Positions 14,779 through 25,838 of a stretch of DNA of 64,000 nucleotides are shown one piece after another. The position numbers were made by a program, and so were the translations under genes. The notes under the pieces were generated by a model that was not told where the DNA came from, made no database searches, and saw nothing but the letters and a program-made list of their open reading frames with translations. Location of the stretch: positions 1 through 64,000 of the forward strand of contig NZ_PVXQ01000015.1 of assembly GCF_002995745.1 (NCBI RefSeq). The letters are read 5' to 3'. This stretch comes from Clostridium vincentii. Lineage in GTDB: Bacteria > Bacillota > Clostridia > Clostridiales > Clostridiaceae. How positions within the stretch are numbered: the first letter of the stretch is position 1; each line of letters begins with the position of its first letter.

Positions 14779-15570
14779 CTATTTATCATTGAATAATTTC
14801 TCTACCCGGCTTAAAAAACCCTTGTCCAGATCTTTAGCATACCCTTCAAAATTTTCTTTATTTACACTCTTAATAACACCTTGGGCTTTTAACTCATTAT
14901 CTAAGTTAATTAATACATCTTCAAAATTCATATTTTTACTAGCTTGCATGCCGTCACTAAAAAAATTAACAGACTTATCATCATTAAATATAACCTTATA
15001 ATATGGTGAATAAGAGTTTTTATGCCCTTTTGCAACTCCAACATTAACACTATTTATATCACTATAATTATAAATAACACCTTTAGGAGTTATAGGTGTG
15101 CTTACCTTAATGCTGTTATGATATAAAATTGAATAACCTGTCATTCCACAATATATAGGTATTATTAGAACACATATATAGCAAATTTTTATTGCCTTAA
15201 ATATCTTTGTAATCTTATCATCAAATGATATAAGTCTATTTAATATCTTATAGAGAAACTTTTCAGGTTTACTAAGTGTTTCAATATCTACAGTTTCAGT
15301 ATCTTCTTCTATTATTTCTATTTGCTTATTTTTTCTTTCAGAAAACTTTTCCTTTATTCGAATAAAAGCATATGTAATTAAAATCAGAATCATAGTTATA
15401 GGTATCATGTCTAACTTGCCGGATACGAGCAACAAGTAGTCTCCTTTTGCAAATAAAAATAACTTCAAAAAATAGTAAGCTAAAAAGACTACCCCTGTAG
15501 TAACTAAAGCAAGTATAACAATTCCAATAAAATAAAAAATGCTAAGTACTATCCGTTTCATTTTTTTCAT
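14779..15570 (-). CDS. Membrane protein with a PH-like C-terminal part
   Basis: 263 residues, family not recognised. Hydrophobic helices at about 9-37 and 50-70, a charged cytosolic segment (KEKFSERKNKQIEIIEEDTETVDIE), and a third helix near 130-148. After this comes a soluble part (about 155-260) with alternating strands (SPYYKVIFNDDKSVNFFSDG) and an amphipathic helix, suggestive of a PH-like domain. Downstream bases still read EAESIEKYLVN in another frame, which might be the true end of a related gene. Single-gene unit. Confidence 0.6.
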   Translation of the reverse strand: MKKMKRIVLSIFYFIGIVILALVTTGVVFLAYYFLKLFLFAKGDYLLLVSGKLDMIPITMILILITYAFIRIKEKFSERKNKQIEIIEEDTETVDIETLSKPEKFLYKILNRLISFDDKITKIFKAIKICYICVLIIPIYCGMTGYSILYHNSIKVSTPITPKGVIYNYSDINSVNVGVAKGHKNSYSPYYKVIFNDDKSVNFFSDGMQASKNMNFEDVLINLDNELKAQGVIKSVNKENFEGYAKDLDKGFLSRVEKLFNDK

Positions 15571-15657
15571 TTATACCCCTCTCTTTATACTAACGCATCG
15601 TTTCCTATACATATCCCTAACACGCACCACCTATAAACTCACAAAGTTATTATTTCA

Positions 15658-15679
15658 CCTTTGCGACGTAGTTTGTGAA
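15658..15679. repeat. Best copy of the TTTGCGACGTAGTTTGTG junction element
   Basis: This copy is the closest to the consensus. TCACAAA (about 15639) and TTTGTGA (15672-15678) form inverted arms around it, and TCCCTAACAC lies at 15614-15623. It separates the small membrane-protein gene at 15696 from the 14779 gene. Confidence 0.6.
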
Positions 15680-15695
15680 TATTTTGTATTAAATG

Positions 15696-15920
15696 TTATG
15701 CTATCATTTTAATAATAACAAGAATAATAATGACTATACCTACAATGACTGAAAATATTCCAACTATTTTATTGCCCTTAGTAATTCCTTTTGAATCTCT
15801 CTGCTGTGCCATATTAATTTGACTTAATCCACCCCAAAATGTAGTAAGTCCTAAAAATATCATCATAATATCAATATTGCCATTAAAATAATTGAAAAAG
15901 TGTAAGATTCCTAAACAAAT
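15696..15920 (-). CDS. Small membrane protein, start uncertain
   Basis: A minus-strand frame reads ILHFFNYFNGNIDIMMIFLG, LTTFWGGLSQINMAQQRDSK and GITKGNKIVGIF then a hydrophobic helix to the stop at 15696. It has two membrane segments around a conserved-looking GGLSQINMAQQ loop. An in-frame ATG at 15866 would give 56 residues but cuts into the coding-like part and has no ribosome site. The nearest upstream AAGGA precedes an ATT codon at 15920. The 5' end may therefore be lost or use a rare start. Function unknown. Confidence 0.45.
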   Translation of the reverse strand: MCLGILHFFNYFNGNIDIMMIFLGLTTFWGGLSQINMAQQRDSKGITKGNKIVGIFSVIVGIVIIILVIIKMIA

Positions 15921-15991
15921 AGTGTCCTTTTATATTTGATTCTATTCTTTCCATAATTCAAATTTCTCCATATCTAATAGAATGCAATTAA

Positions 15992-16402
15992 CTATACCTG
16001 CATATTATGCTTATTTAAAAATATAAAACTTTTGTATTTTATTAAAATATAAATAGCAAAAAATCTAATTAGCAAACTTCCTATCGCCAATATATCTCCA
16101 AGTAAAATTGCAACAATACAACCCAAGGCATTAATAGAAAGTGTTATTATCGCAAACTTTATACCTATTCCTTTTTTAGTCAATAATAATACAGATGATA
16201 TTATTTCAAGCACAGCCATGAAAATTCCATATGCAACAGCGTAGGTAGGAATAACATCACTTTTAAACGTGCCACCCACTCTTAATAAATGACGAAAACT
16301 GAACCATGTCATATTTGGTATTAAACCTTTTACTATGCCCATAATTCCGCCAATGAGCATGGTGAATATTAGAACATATAATAAAATCTTGTTTCTCTTC
16401 AC
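15992..16402 (-). CDS. Four-helix membrane protein of unknown function
   Basis: 136 residues with hydrophobic segments at about 6-26, 52-73, 79-100 and 103-126 and a basic C-terminus. It resembles small DoxX- or DUF-like four-helix proteins only in general shape; no motif allows assignment. The ribosome site GAGGAG lies nine bases before the ATG. About 70 bases separate it from the epimerase gene, from which it could be co-transcribed. Confidence 0.5.
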   Translation of the reverse strand: MKRNKILLYVLIFTMLIGGIMGIVKGLIPNMTWFSFRHLLRVGGTFKSDVIPTYAVAYGIFMAVLEIISSVLLLTKKGIGIKFAIITLSINALGCIVAILLGDILAIGSLLIRFFAIYILIKYKSFIFLNKHNMQV

Positions 16403-16473
16403 TACTTAATCTCCTCACTATTTCTCCAAATAATATAGAAATAAACAAAGTTGCTTTTTAAGAATAATCTGTA

Positions 16474-17442
16474 TTACAAATAATTTAGTTCTCCTAATAT
16501 GTTTTGTTCATTCTGTGTTACATTCTCTTTGAAAAATATACTATCTACATTATTACAATACCATTCAAACGCGTTTTTTAAACCTATTGAAAAATCAGTT
16601 TCAATATTATAAAGTTTACTAATTTTCGATATATCAAGTACATTATTATAATTAAAAAATGGGAAGAAGTCTCGTTCTTTTCTGTTGTAATTATTATAAT
16701 CATACTCAATTACTTTTGCTTTCTTACCAACTACCTTCGCACAACATTCAATCCACTCTTTTATTGTAATAGCTTTCTTATTACCTACATTAAAAATGGA
16801 AATTCTATCAAGATTAGTATTTAGCAAATTTAAAATAATATTTGCTAAATCAGTTGTATAAATAAACTGTAAGCTTGTACTTCCGTTATAGGGTATAATA
16901 ATAGGCTTGTCGTTACAAATATGTTCAAATATAAGACTTTCTCTTTGAGCATAGTTATTTTCTCCATAAACATAAGGAGGTCTTAGAATTATCAAGTCTC
17001 TTTGTGTGTTTTGGAACTTTTCTATCAAAAAATATTCTGCTTCTATTTTGTTTGTTCCGTAGGATGTCCAATATTTATTTTCTTTCAACGGAGTTTCTTC
17101 ACTATATGGAATACTAAAATTTTCGACATCATAAACAGCGCTTGAACTGATAAATACAAACTGTTTTAGGTTTTCTTTATTCAAAGAATTATATAAAATT
17201 TCAACTTGTGATTCATTTAAGGCAGACACGTCTATAACAATATCAAATGAGTATTTGCTTAAAATAGTATTTATTTGCTCCGTGTCATTTCTATCACATT
17301 TTAAGTTGATTACTCTTTTATCATTATTTTCTCTTGTACCTCGATTAAGGGTGTATACTGAATAGTTATTATCCAACAAAGCATCAACTATTTTCTTACC
17401 AATAAAATAGCTTCCACCCATTACTAACACCTGCTTTATCAT
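16474..17442 (-). CDS. NAD-dependent epimerase/dehydratase (SDR)
   Basis: 322 residues from the ATG at 17442 behind GAGAGGAG; the ATG at 17460 lies in that ribosome site's leader. An extended SDR: the nucleotide-binding loop is VMGGSYFIGKK (a variant of GxxGxxG), with the acidic/CDRND strand end, the catalytic SS..Y...K set (FVFISSSAVYD, SYGTNK) and ILRPPYVYGENN. Members act on nucleotide sugars, reducing or epimerising them, but some are mere redox sensors. No glycan gene is nearby, so no pathway can be named. Confidence 0.75.
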   Translation of the reverse strand: MIKQVLVMGGSYFIGKKIVDALLDNNYSVYTLNRGTRENNDKRVINLKCDRNDTEQINTILSKYSFDIVIDVSALNESQVEILYNSLNKENLKQFVFISSSAVYDVENFSIPYSEETPLKENKYWTSYGTNKIEAEYFLIEKFQNTQRDLIILRPPYVYGENNYAQRESLIFEHICNDKPIIIPYNGSTSLQFIYTTDLANIILNLLNTNLDRISIFNVGNKKAITIKEWIECCAKVVGKKAKVIEYDYNNYNRKERDFFPFFNYNNVLDISKISKLYNIETDFSIGLKNAFEWYCNNVDSIFFKENVTQNEQNILGELNYL

Positions 17443-17491
17443 TTTATATTCTCCTCTCATTAATCAATAATTTTTATTTCGTTTAATTCTA

Positions 17492-17513
17492 CATTTGCAA
17501 CGTAGTTTACGAA
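17492..17513. repeat. Diverged copy of the junction element
   Basis: CATTTGCAACGTAGTTTACG starts this copy, at the same relative place (between one gene's stop and the next gene's ribosome site) as at 15658 and 4989. Confidence 0.5.
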
Positions 17514-17550
17514 GATCACGTCACATTATAAGAATATACTATAGATAAAT

Positions 17551-17924
17551 TCATATAATTTCCTTAAATTTTTCCAATCTAAAACAACCTTCATCATCTA
17601 CCTTTATTAGTCCATCTTTATAATCATATCCCATCTTTTTATAAAATTCACATGCAGTAATTGATGCTGGAATTTCGATTCTTTTTGCTCTTATAAAGTA
17701 TTCATCTTTCTCAAGTGTTTTAATTATTTCTTGTCCTATCCCTTTACCATGTAATTCTGGCAGAACAAATATTGTTAAAAGTATACTTTCATCTTCTTTT
17801 CCCCAAAAACTTGAAATTGCTCCGCACCCTACAATTCTCTCATTTATATATGCAACATACATATGTGCATAACTACTAATTTATATTACCTTATCTGAAT
17901 TATAAACCTCTGCTAATTTGTAAA
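17551..17924 (-). pseudogene. 5'-damaged GNAT acetyltransferase
   Basis: The clean frame (17551-17862, 103 codons) holds the acetyl-CoA-binding core LPELHGKGIGQEIIKTL and the typical end FYKKMGYDYKDG, but lacks the first 40-50 residues of a GNAT. Upstream, in the same frame, the sequence reads YKLAEVYNSDKVI, a TAA, then ISSYAHMYVAYINERIVG, which fits the missing part. So a nonsense codon and probable 5' loss have broken the gene. The internal ATG at 17862 has no ribosome site. Nonsense read-through is possible but unsupported. Confidence 0.6.
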
Positions 17925-17973
17925 CTTTCCATATTAAACCTCCAATTTAAAAATATGTTTATGTTTTTAAATT

Positions 17974-18819
17974 TCATTTTCTCTCCAATAGCCTATTTTC
18001 ATGTCTATTTGTGAGTTCGCCCTTATTAAGTAATATAATTAAAAAGATAAGAATCAGTCCCAAAAAAATAATTGACGAAGTATTATACCCGATTTTTCCT
18101 AACTCACCATTGTAAGAAGAATTAATTGCAGAATTAATTGCTGCATGCGATAATATTGCCATTAATATATTTCCATTAGTGTTGCTATATATCCATGAAA
18201 TATAAATTGAAAAAAGAACTACAGTCAGCATGAATATTGTTATTGATTTTAAGTCCTTTGTTCCTTCTGCTATTAGTTTAGGCAAATGCCACATTCCCCA
18301 TATAACTCCAAGTATCACAGAAGATGCTATTTGGCTATATGATTTCTCAAGTTTGGGTAATGCATAACCTCTCCACCCTACCTCTTCCATAGTTGCAAAT
18401 ATAATAAAGATAGGAAACGATTTAATATAGTTTTCAAACGAAAACACCTCTATTATAGAAAAATGTCTACCCTCTACCGTAAATGAAATCATAACCGATA
18501 ATATACTTATTATCATTATTGAAAAAATTGATAGTACGTACCACTTCTTATTTAAACCCTTTGGATTGAATCTTTTTAGTAATCCTTTTAATTCTCCTTT
18601 TCCACCTAACAATATTGTTAGGACTAAAGCCACTAATATTGGAAAAACCACGCCATATCCATATATGTATTTAATAAAATAAAGTGATTTGAAAATCTTA
18701 GTTGACCAACATATCCATGATAAAAGAAATGTTATTAAAAAATATAAAACTAATGATGATTTTTTAACATTTTTTACATATCTCCTTAAAAAAAGTCCCT
18801 GTATTAAGTCACAATTCAC
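17974..18819 (-). CDS. CPBP family intramembrane metalloprotease (second copy)
   Basis: 281 residues if the GTG at 18819 is used. Motifs EEVGWRGYALP, VIWGMWHLP and ILSHAAINS mark a CPBP (Abi) membrane protease with about eight helices. A strong AAGGAG lies inside the frame (near 18785), but the ATG behind it is out of frame; with one base changed it would start KNVKKSSLVLYF. So either the GTG start is right or the 5' end has mutated. It shares the family with 13099-13875 but is not closely similar. Confidence 0.75.
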   Translation of the reverse strand: MNCDLIQGLFLRRYVKNVKKSSLVLYFLITFLLSWICWSTKIFKSLYFIKYIYGYGVVFPILVALVLTILLGGKGELKGLLKRFNPKGLNKKWYVLSIFSIMIISILSVMISFTVEGRHFSIIEVFSFENYIKSFPIFIIFATMEEVGWRGYALPKLEKSYSQIASSVILGVIWGMWHLPKLIAEGTKDLKSITIFMLTVVLFSIYISWIYSNTNGNILMAILSHAAINSAINSSYNGELGKIGYNTSSIIFLGLILIFLIILLNKGELTNRHENRLLERK

Positions 18820-18841
18820 TACTATCTTGTTTTGAAAACCA

Positions 18842-19069
18842 CTATTTCGATCTACTGAAAAACATAACTACCATATCTACTATCCTGTAAATCCACTTCC
18901 ACAGTTTAGGTGTAAAACAAATCCCAACGGTGAGTAAACCTACACCTACTACAAATGTTAAAGCACCTTGGTCTCCTTCAAAATTGTTCAAGAATCCTAG
19001 AATCAGGGATATTATGATAAACAGTAACCCGCAAGTTGTCATTAGTATATTTCCTTTAATTTTTTTCAA
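18842..19069 (-). CDS. 75-aa membrane protein
   Basis: Starts at a TTG behind a perfect GGAGGTGA; an in-frame ATG at 19093 has no ribosome site. The product begins LKKIKGNILMTTCG, with a helix at about 10-28, a loop NNFEGDQGA, a helix at about 35-52, then KLWKWIYRIVDMVVMFF. The family is unknown. It is only 22 bases upstream of the CPBP gene in minus-strand sense and may be its operon partner. Confidence 0.5.
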   Translation of the reverse strand: MKKIKGNILMTTCGLLFIIISLILGFLNNFEGDQGALTFVVGVGLLTVGICFTPKLWKWIYRIVDMVVMFFSRSK

Positions 19070-19170
19070 AATTTTCACCTCCGATAAACACACTCATTTA
19101 CTAGATATTCTTCAATACTATCCGCTTCCTTTTTTTATTCTTGCTTAAAACTATTGCAATAATCCAAATC

Positions 19171-19323
19171 CTATTTGTTGTTATTTATAATATTCTGTAA
19201 TACATCTACATTTGATAACAAGTAATTATCTTGAATTACTTGATTAAAATTTCCTATGTCTTTTATCTCAATTAAATTTTTAACCATGGATCCAATTGAA
19301 TTTAAAATTGTATCATTGTTCAC
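19171..19323 (-). CDS. 50-aa protein, GTG start
   Basis: Frame with GGAGGAG nine bases before a GTG at 19323. The product reads MNNDTILNSIGSMVKNLIEI then KDIGNFNQVIQDNYLLSNVD and VLQNIINNNK; it is helical and soluble with no recognised family. The 55-nt promoter-like repeat lies directly upstream at 19341-19395. A real gene is likely because of the ribosome site and promoter. Confidence 0.5.
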   Translation of the reverse strand: MNNDTILNSIGSMVKNLIEIKDIGNFNQVIQDNYLLSNVDVLQNIINNNK

Positions 19324-19340
19324 CTTTATCTCCTCCATTT

Positions 19341-19395
19341 AAACAAGTATATTCATATTGTAGCATATTATGTAAATTCTTACTATTCTCTCAAA
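19341..19395 (-). repeat. 55-nt promoter-like repeat, copy 2
   Basis: Matches 3911-3965 at 51 of 55 positions and lies immediately after the licT terminator. It is probably the promoter of the 50-aa gene. Confidence 0.55.
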
Positions 19396-19427
19396 AAAAG
19401 CACTTAGCATTACTGCCAAGTGCTAAA
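19393..19427 (-). terminator. Terminator of the beta-glucoside operon
   Basis: AGCACTT (19399-19405) pairs with AAGTGCT (19418-19424) and a run of seven T follows in minus-strand sense, directly after the licT-type gene. Confidence 0.8.
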
Positions 19428-19445
19428 TATAACTTATTTCTTTAA

Positions 19446-20285
19446 TCAATTCTTTGATATAAGTCTTTGAATGTGAACTATTAAATATGTTAACTCTTCA
19501 TGTGGTAAATGTGTTTGGTATTTTTCATAAAAATAATTATCAATCTTAAGTGCACAAGAAAATGCTTCTTTATATTTACTGCTTACTTGATCGTAAAGAA
19601 TATCGTCGGTCTCATTTAACATTCTATCTGCAAAATATCGCTCTACAAAATACTTAATATGAGTAATGAATCTTGAATAGTGTATGCTTTCTGTGTCAAA
19701 TCCATCTTTTATTGAATACCTAACTACATTAACTATAACTCCCACTAATTTTGCAGCTTTCATTGTATCTAGAGATTCATCCTTTTCATCTTGAGCATTT
19801 ACTAGATGAAAAGCTATATTGGCACCTTCTTCTTCTGAGAGAGAAATATTAAATTTAGTATTCATTAACTTAATAGCATACAAACCTACTGCAAATTCCT
19901 TAGGATAGAAGTTCTTAATTTCCCAAAACACTCTATTTGTGATGTTAATATTCTCAATAAAACGCTTAATTGCAAAATTCAAATGGTCTGCTAATATAAA
20001 GTATATACTGTCTTTAAACTTAACATTTAATACATTCTTAGCATATGTTATTATATCATGTGTCACGTCTATAAGTTCTGGATGAATTGCATTCATCAAG
20101 TAGCTGACCTTCTCCAATTCATTGTTATCCACAGGTATAAAAGTCTGCTCAATACTCTGCTTTTCAATTATCATTCCAGTTTTCTTACCATAACCTATTC
20201 CTTTTCCAAGCAAAATAAAATTTTTACTTTTCTCGTCCTGTGCAAGAACTATACTTGAATTTAATACTTTCTCGATTGTATACAA
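19446..20285 (-). CDS. licT: BglG/LicT-family transcriptional antiterminator
   Basis: 279 residues. The N-terminal CAT domain (1-55) binds the RAT RNA hairpin; PRD1 (about 65-165) and PRD2 (about 175-279) are the PTS regulation domains. The expected phosphorylatable histidines appear as H101, H160, H209 and H271. In LicT systems EII phosphorylates PRD1 to inactivate and HPr phosphorylates PRD2 to activate the dimer. It is the last gene of the bgl operon whose leader holds the matching RAT, so the circuit is complete: sugar uptake by the EII relieves inhibition and transcription reads through the leader terminator. Confidence 0.9.
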   Translation of the reverse strand: MYTIEKVLNSSIVLAQDEKSKNFILLGKGIGYGKKTGMIIEKQSIEQTFIPVDNNELEKVSYLMNAIHPELIDVTHDIITYAKNVLNVKFKDSIYFILADHLNFAIKRFIENINITNRVFWEIKNFYPKEFAVGLYAIKLMNTKFNISLSEEEGANIAFHLVNAQDEKDESLDTMKAAKLVGVIVNVVRYSIKDGFDTESIHYSRFITHIKYFVERYFADRMLNETDDILYDQVSSKYKEAFSCALKIDNYFYEKYQTHLPHEELTYLIVHIQRLISKN

Positions 20286-20305
20286 AGCAACTCCTCCAAT
20301 ACTAT

Positions 20306-23625
<3,320 letters not shown>

Positions 23626-23682
23626 TTTAAATTCTCCTCTACTATTTAATAGGTTTACATTTTGGCCAAAATAATAACTAAC

Positions 23683-23753
23683 AAAAAAAGATCCCTAAAA
23701 ACGATATCATATCGCTCTTATGGATCCTGCCTGCATTACCAGTAACATGTCCC
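23683..23753 (-). promoter_or_regulatory. LicT-responsive RAT and overlapping terminator
   Basis: In minus-strand sense GGGACATGTTACTGGTAATG continues to GCAGGCAGGATCC (23753-23722), a classic ribonucleic antiterminator with the TTACTG...GCAGGC core. Its end overlaps the 5' arm of a terminator hairpin (GGATC at 23722-23726 with GATCC at 23690-23694) followed by seven T. The antiterminator protein would be the licT product of the same operon. Confidence 0.9.
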
Positions 23754-23773
23754 GTTCTTTAATTGTTAACTTA

Positions 23774-23802
23774 ATTATATTACATTTAGATGTAATTTAC
23801 AA
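23774..23802 (-). promoter_or_regulatory. bgl operon promoter
   Basis: TTGTAA (23797-23802), a 17-base spacer and TATAAT (23774-23779). The spacer contains a perfect inverted repeat TTACAT/ATGTAA. Confidence 0.75.
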
Positions 23803-23866
23803 GAGGTAAAAATTATTTTTGTAAACTTTTTCTTTAAGCCTATATCTACATGTTGGACATTATATT

Positions 23867-23900
23867 AAAAAGAAATCAGTTCCTCTATCATAGGGAACAA
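23867..23900 (-). terminator. Terminator behind the response regulator
   Basis: GTTCC/GGAAC arms (within 23880-23900) followed in minus-strand sense by TGATTTCTTTTTAAT. A moderate intrinsic terminator for the two-component operon. Confidence 0.5.
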
Positions 23901-23927
23901 TATTAATCTTTTCTTTTGTAAGTGATC

Positions 23928-24578
23928 TTATGTTATGACTTTCTTCCCAGTCAAATAGTATATTACTAATTGAGTTCTATGAGCCAAGTTACTCTTTCCC
24001 AATATGGTACTTATATGATTTTTTACCGTGCCCTCGCTTATAAATAACTTTAAGGATATATCTTTATTAGATAGCCCTTCTGCCATAGCCTTTACAATTT
24101 CTAATTCTCTTTTAGTATAAATACTATCATCGAAGTTTCCGCTCACATTATTAGCCTTTTGAGTTATTTTCTCAAAAATACTCTCCTCTAAAACATTAAC
24201 CCCGTTATATAAGGACTTTATCATTTGCTTTAACTTTTCAGGGGTGTGATTTTTGATTAAATATCCCTTTGCCCCATTTTGTATTGCCTTTTCTACTAAC
24301 TCATAATCATCAAAAGTAGTTAAAATCAACACTTTACCAAGATGTTTTTTTGCAATTTCCTTTGTAGCTTCTATTCCATCTTTATCAGGCATCTGAATGT
24401 CCATTAATATTATATCAACCTTATTTTTTGAACATAACTCTACTGCTTCTATTCCATTCTTTGCACATCCAACCACGTGAAAATCCTCATCCATACCTAA
24501 TATTATTCTTAGACCATCTCGAACAAAGTCACTGTCATCTGCAATTACAATTCTTATTTTATCCTTTATATCATCCAA
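23928..24578 (-). CDS. NarL/LuxR-type response regulator
   Basis: 216 residues. The receiver domain (about 8-125) has DD at 14-15, the phospho-acceptor D60 in IILMDIQMPD and K at 114-ish (GYLIKNH). The C-terminal LuxR-type HTH (about 150-210) shows YTKRELEIVKAMAEGLSNKD and GTVKNHISTIL. The cognate kinase gene is 32 bases upstream, and an ABC-2 exporter operon precedes that. In Bacillus such DesKR/YvfTU-like pairs regulate the neighbouring ABC exporter, so control of the genes at 25838-28922 is the likely role. Confidence 0.85.
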   Translation of the reverse strand: MDDIKDKIRIVIADDSDFVRDGLRIILGMDEDFHVVGCAKNGIEAVELCSKNKVDIILMDIQMPDKDGIEATKEIAKKHLGKVLILTTFDDYELVEKAIQNGAKGYLIKNHTPEKLKQMIKSLYNGVNVLEESIFEKITQKANNVSGNFDDSIYTKRELEIVKAMAEGLSNKDISLKLFISEGTVKNHISTILGKSNLAHRTQLVIYYLTGKKVIT

Positions 24579-24610
24579 TACGCTTGTCCCCTTTGATTGA
24601 TTTTTCAGTG

Positions 24611-25741
24611 TTACTTTATTGGCAGAAGCATGTTTATCTCAAAGCCAATCTCTGATCTAACACTAAAATTACCATGAGCAGCTTTTGTCCTTTCCTTCAT
24701 TCCAGCTAGTCCCATACCCTCTATAATGTTATTACAGACTCTTCCATCATCACTTATGCTACATCGAACTAATTTATTAAGAATTACTATATCAATTTTT
24801 ATAGTTTTGCATCCTGAGTATTTCAAGGCATTTGAAAAAGATTCTATAGTATTGTCTAATATAACTTGCCAACTGCTCTCTGGAACCATTTTAATTTCTC
24901 CATTACAGACTAGTTTTGCATTTATATTATAGTTGTCATTAAAATTCTCGCAAAGATTTTTCAGCTGCAAAAGTGCTAACTGTCCTTTATTTGGCTTTTC
25001 ATTTCTAAGAATTGCTCTAATTTCATCTAAACTTTTTCTTAAGGTATCTATTACAGCTTGAACAATTTTCTTAGAATCCGCGGGCTTACTTTCAATTAAA
25101 AGTTTACTAGCTTCAAGCTGATAAACAGATCCATTAATACTATGTCCAATTTTATCATGGAGAGCTTGGGATAACCTACCTTTCTCTTCAAGAAATAGAT
25201 TTTCAAAGGCTAAGGTTGATTTTTTCATATCAGCTTTAGACTTAACTTTCTGATTTTCAATATTTGTCTTTAAACTGCTCTCATTATCAATAAAACTACT
25301 TAAATTTATTTTGTAACCTTTTATTATATAATAATGCTGAAAATAGATAATATTACAACTCACACAGGAAATAATATATACTAATTCATATCCAGCTATA
25401 TGTACTATCCCTAAAAAAGTTAAAAAATATAAGTATCTAGAGAGGTGAAAATACTCCATTAAATCCAAAATCACCATGGGAATAAGTAAAAAATGAACCT
25501 CTCCTAAGCTGAAAATTAATATTCCACAAATAATTAAAGATAAGCTAAGTAAAATTATGCTCTTCTTCTCTAATAGCTCATATAAAATGGTAATTGCTGC
25601 AAATATAAATAGTAATCCTACTTCTAAAATATTTCTATTATAATTAACACTTCCACTTATATTAATGAAATATGTTATTAATGAAAATATATAAATTAGC
25701 TTACTAACTGGAAAGTAATACTCTGCTATCTTTTCCTTCAT
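24611..25741 (-). CDS. DesK-like sensor histidine kinase
   Basis: 376 residues. Residues about 10-145 contain five or six membrane helices with no sizeable outer loop, as in DesK-type sensors of membrane state. A coiled linker leads to HisKA_3 with LSQALHDKIGHSING (H195) and then a short HATPase domain (N-type box NTIESFSNALKYS, D box ISDDGRVCNN, G box GMGLAGMKER). It pairs with the NarL-type regulator 32 bases downstream. The signal may be membrane damage or the exported compound; this is an inference from the adjacent ABC genes. Confidence 0.85.
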   Translation of the reverse strand: MKEKIAEYYFPVSKLIYIFSLITYFINISGSVNYNRNILEVGLLFIFAAITILYELLEKKSIILLSLSLIICGILIFSLGEVHFLLIPMVILDLMEYFHLSRYLYFLTFLGIVHIAGYELVYIISCVSCNIIYFQHYYIIKGYKINLSSFIDNESSLKTNIENQKVKSKADMKKSTLAFENLFLEEKGRLSQALHDKIGHSINGSVYQLEASKLLIESKPADSKKIVQAVIDTLRKSLDEIRAILRNEKPNKGQLALLQLKNLCENFNDNYNINAKLVCNGEIKMVPESSWQVILDNTIESFSNALKYSGCKTIKIDIVILNKLVRCSISDDGRVCNNIIEGMGLAGMKERTKAAHGNFSVRSEIGFEINMLLPIK

Positions 25742-25796
25742 ATTATTACCTCGATTATAATATATTGTATCTTAATTACATTATAAAATATAAACA

Positions 25797-25838
25797 TAAG
25801 AATAAGAAGGGATATACTACCATATCCCTTCTTATTTT
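25797..25838 (-). terminator. Terminator between ABC exporter and two-component genes
   Basis: AATAAGAAGGGATA and TATCCCTTCTTATT form a 14-bp perfect stem with an 8-base loop and TTCTTAT after it. It should separate the exporter operon from the kinase operon. Confidence 0.7.

Noticed and set aside
16263-16448. 61-codon minus-strand frame
   Set aside because: It overlaps the ribosome site and start of the four-helix membrane protein in a different frame.
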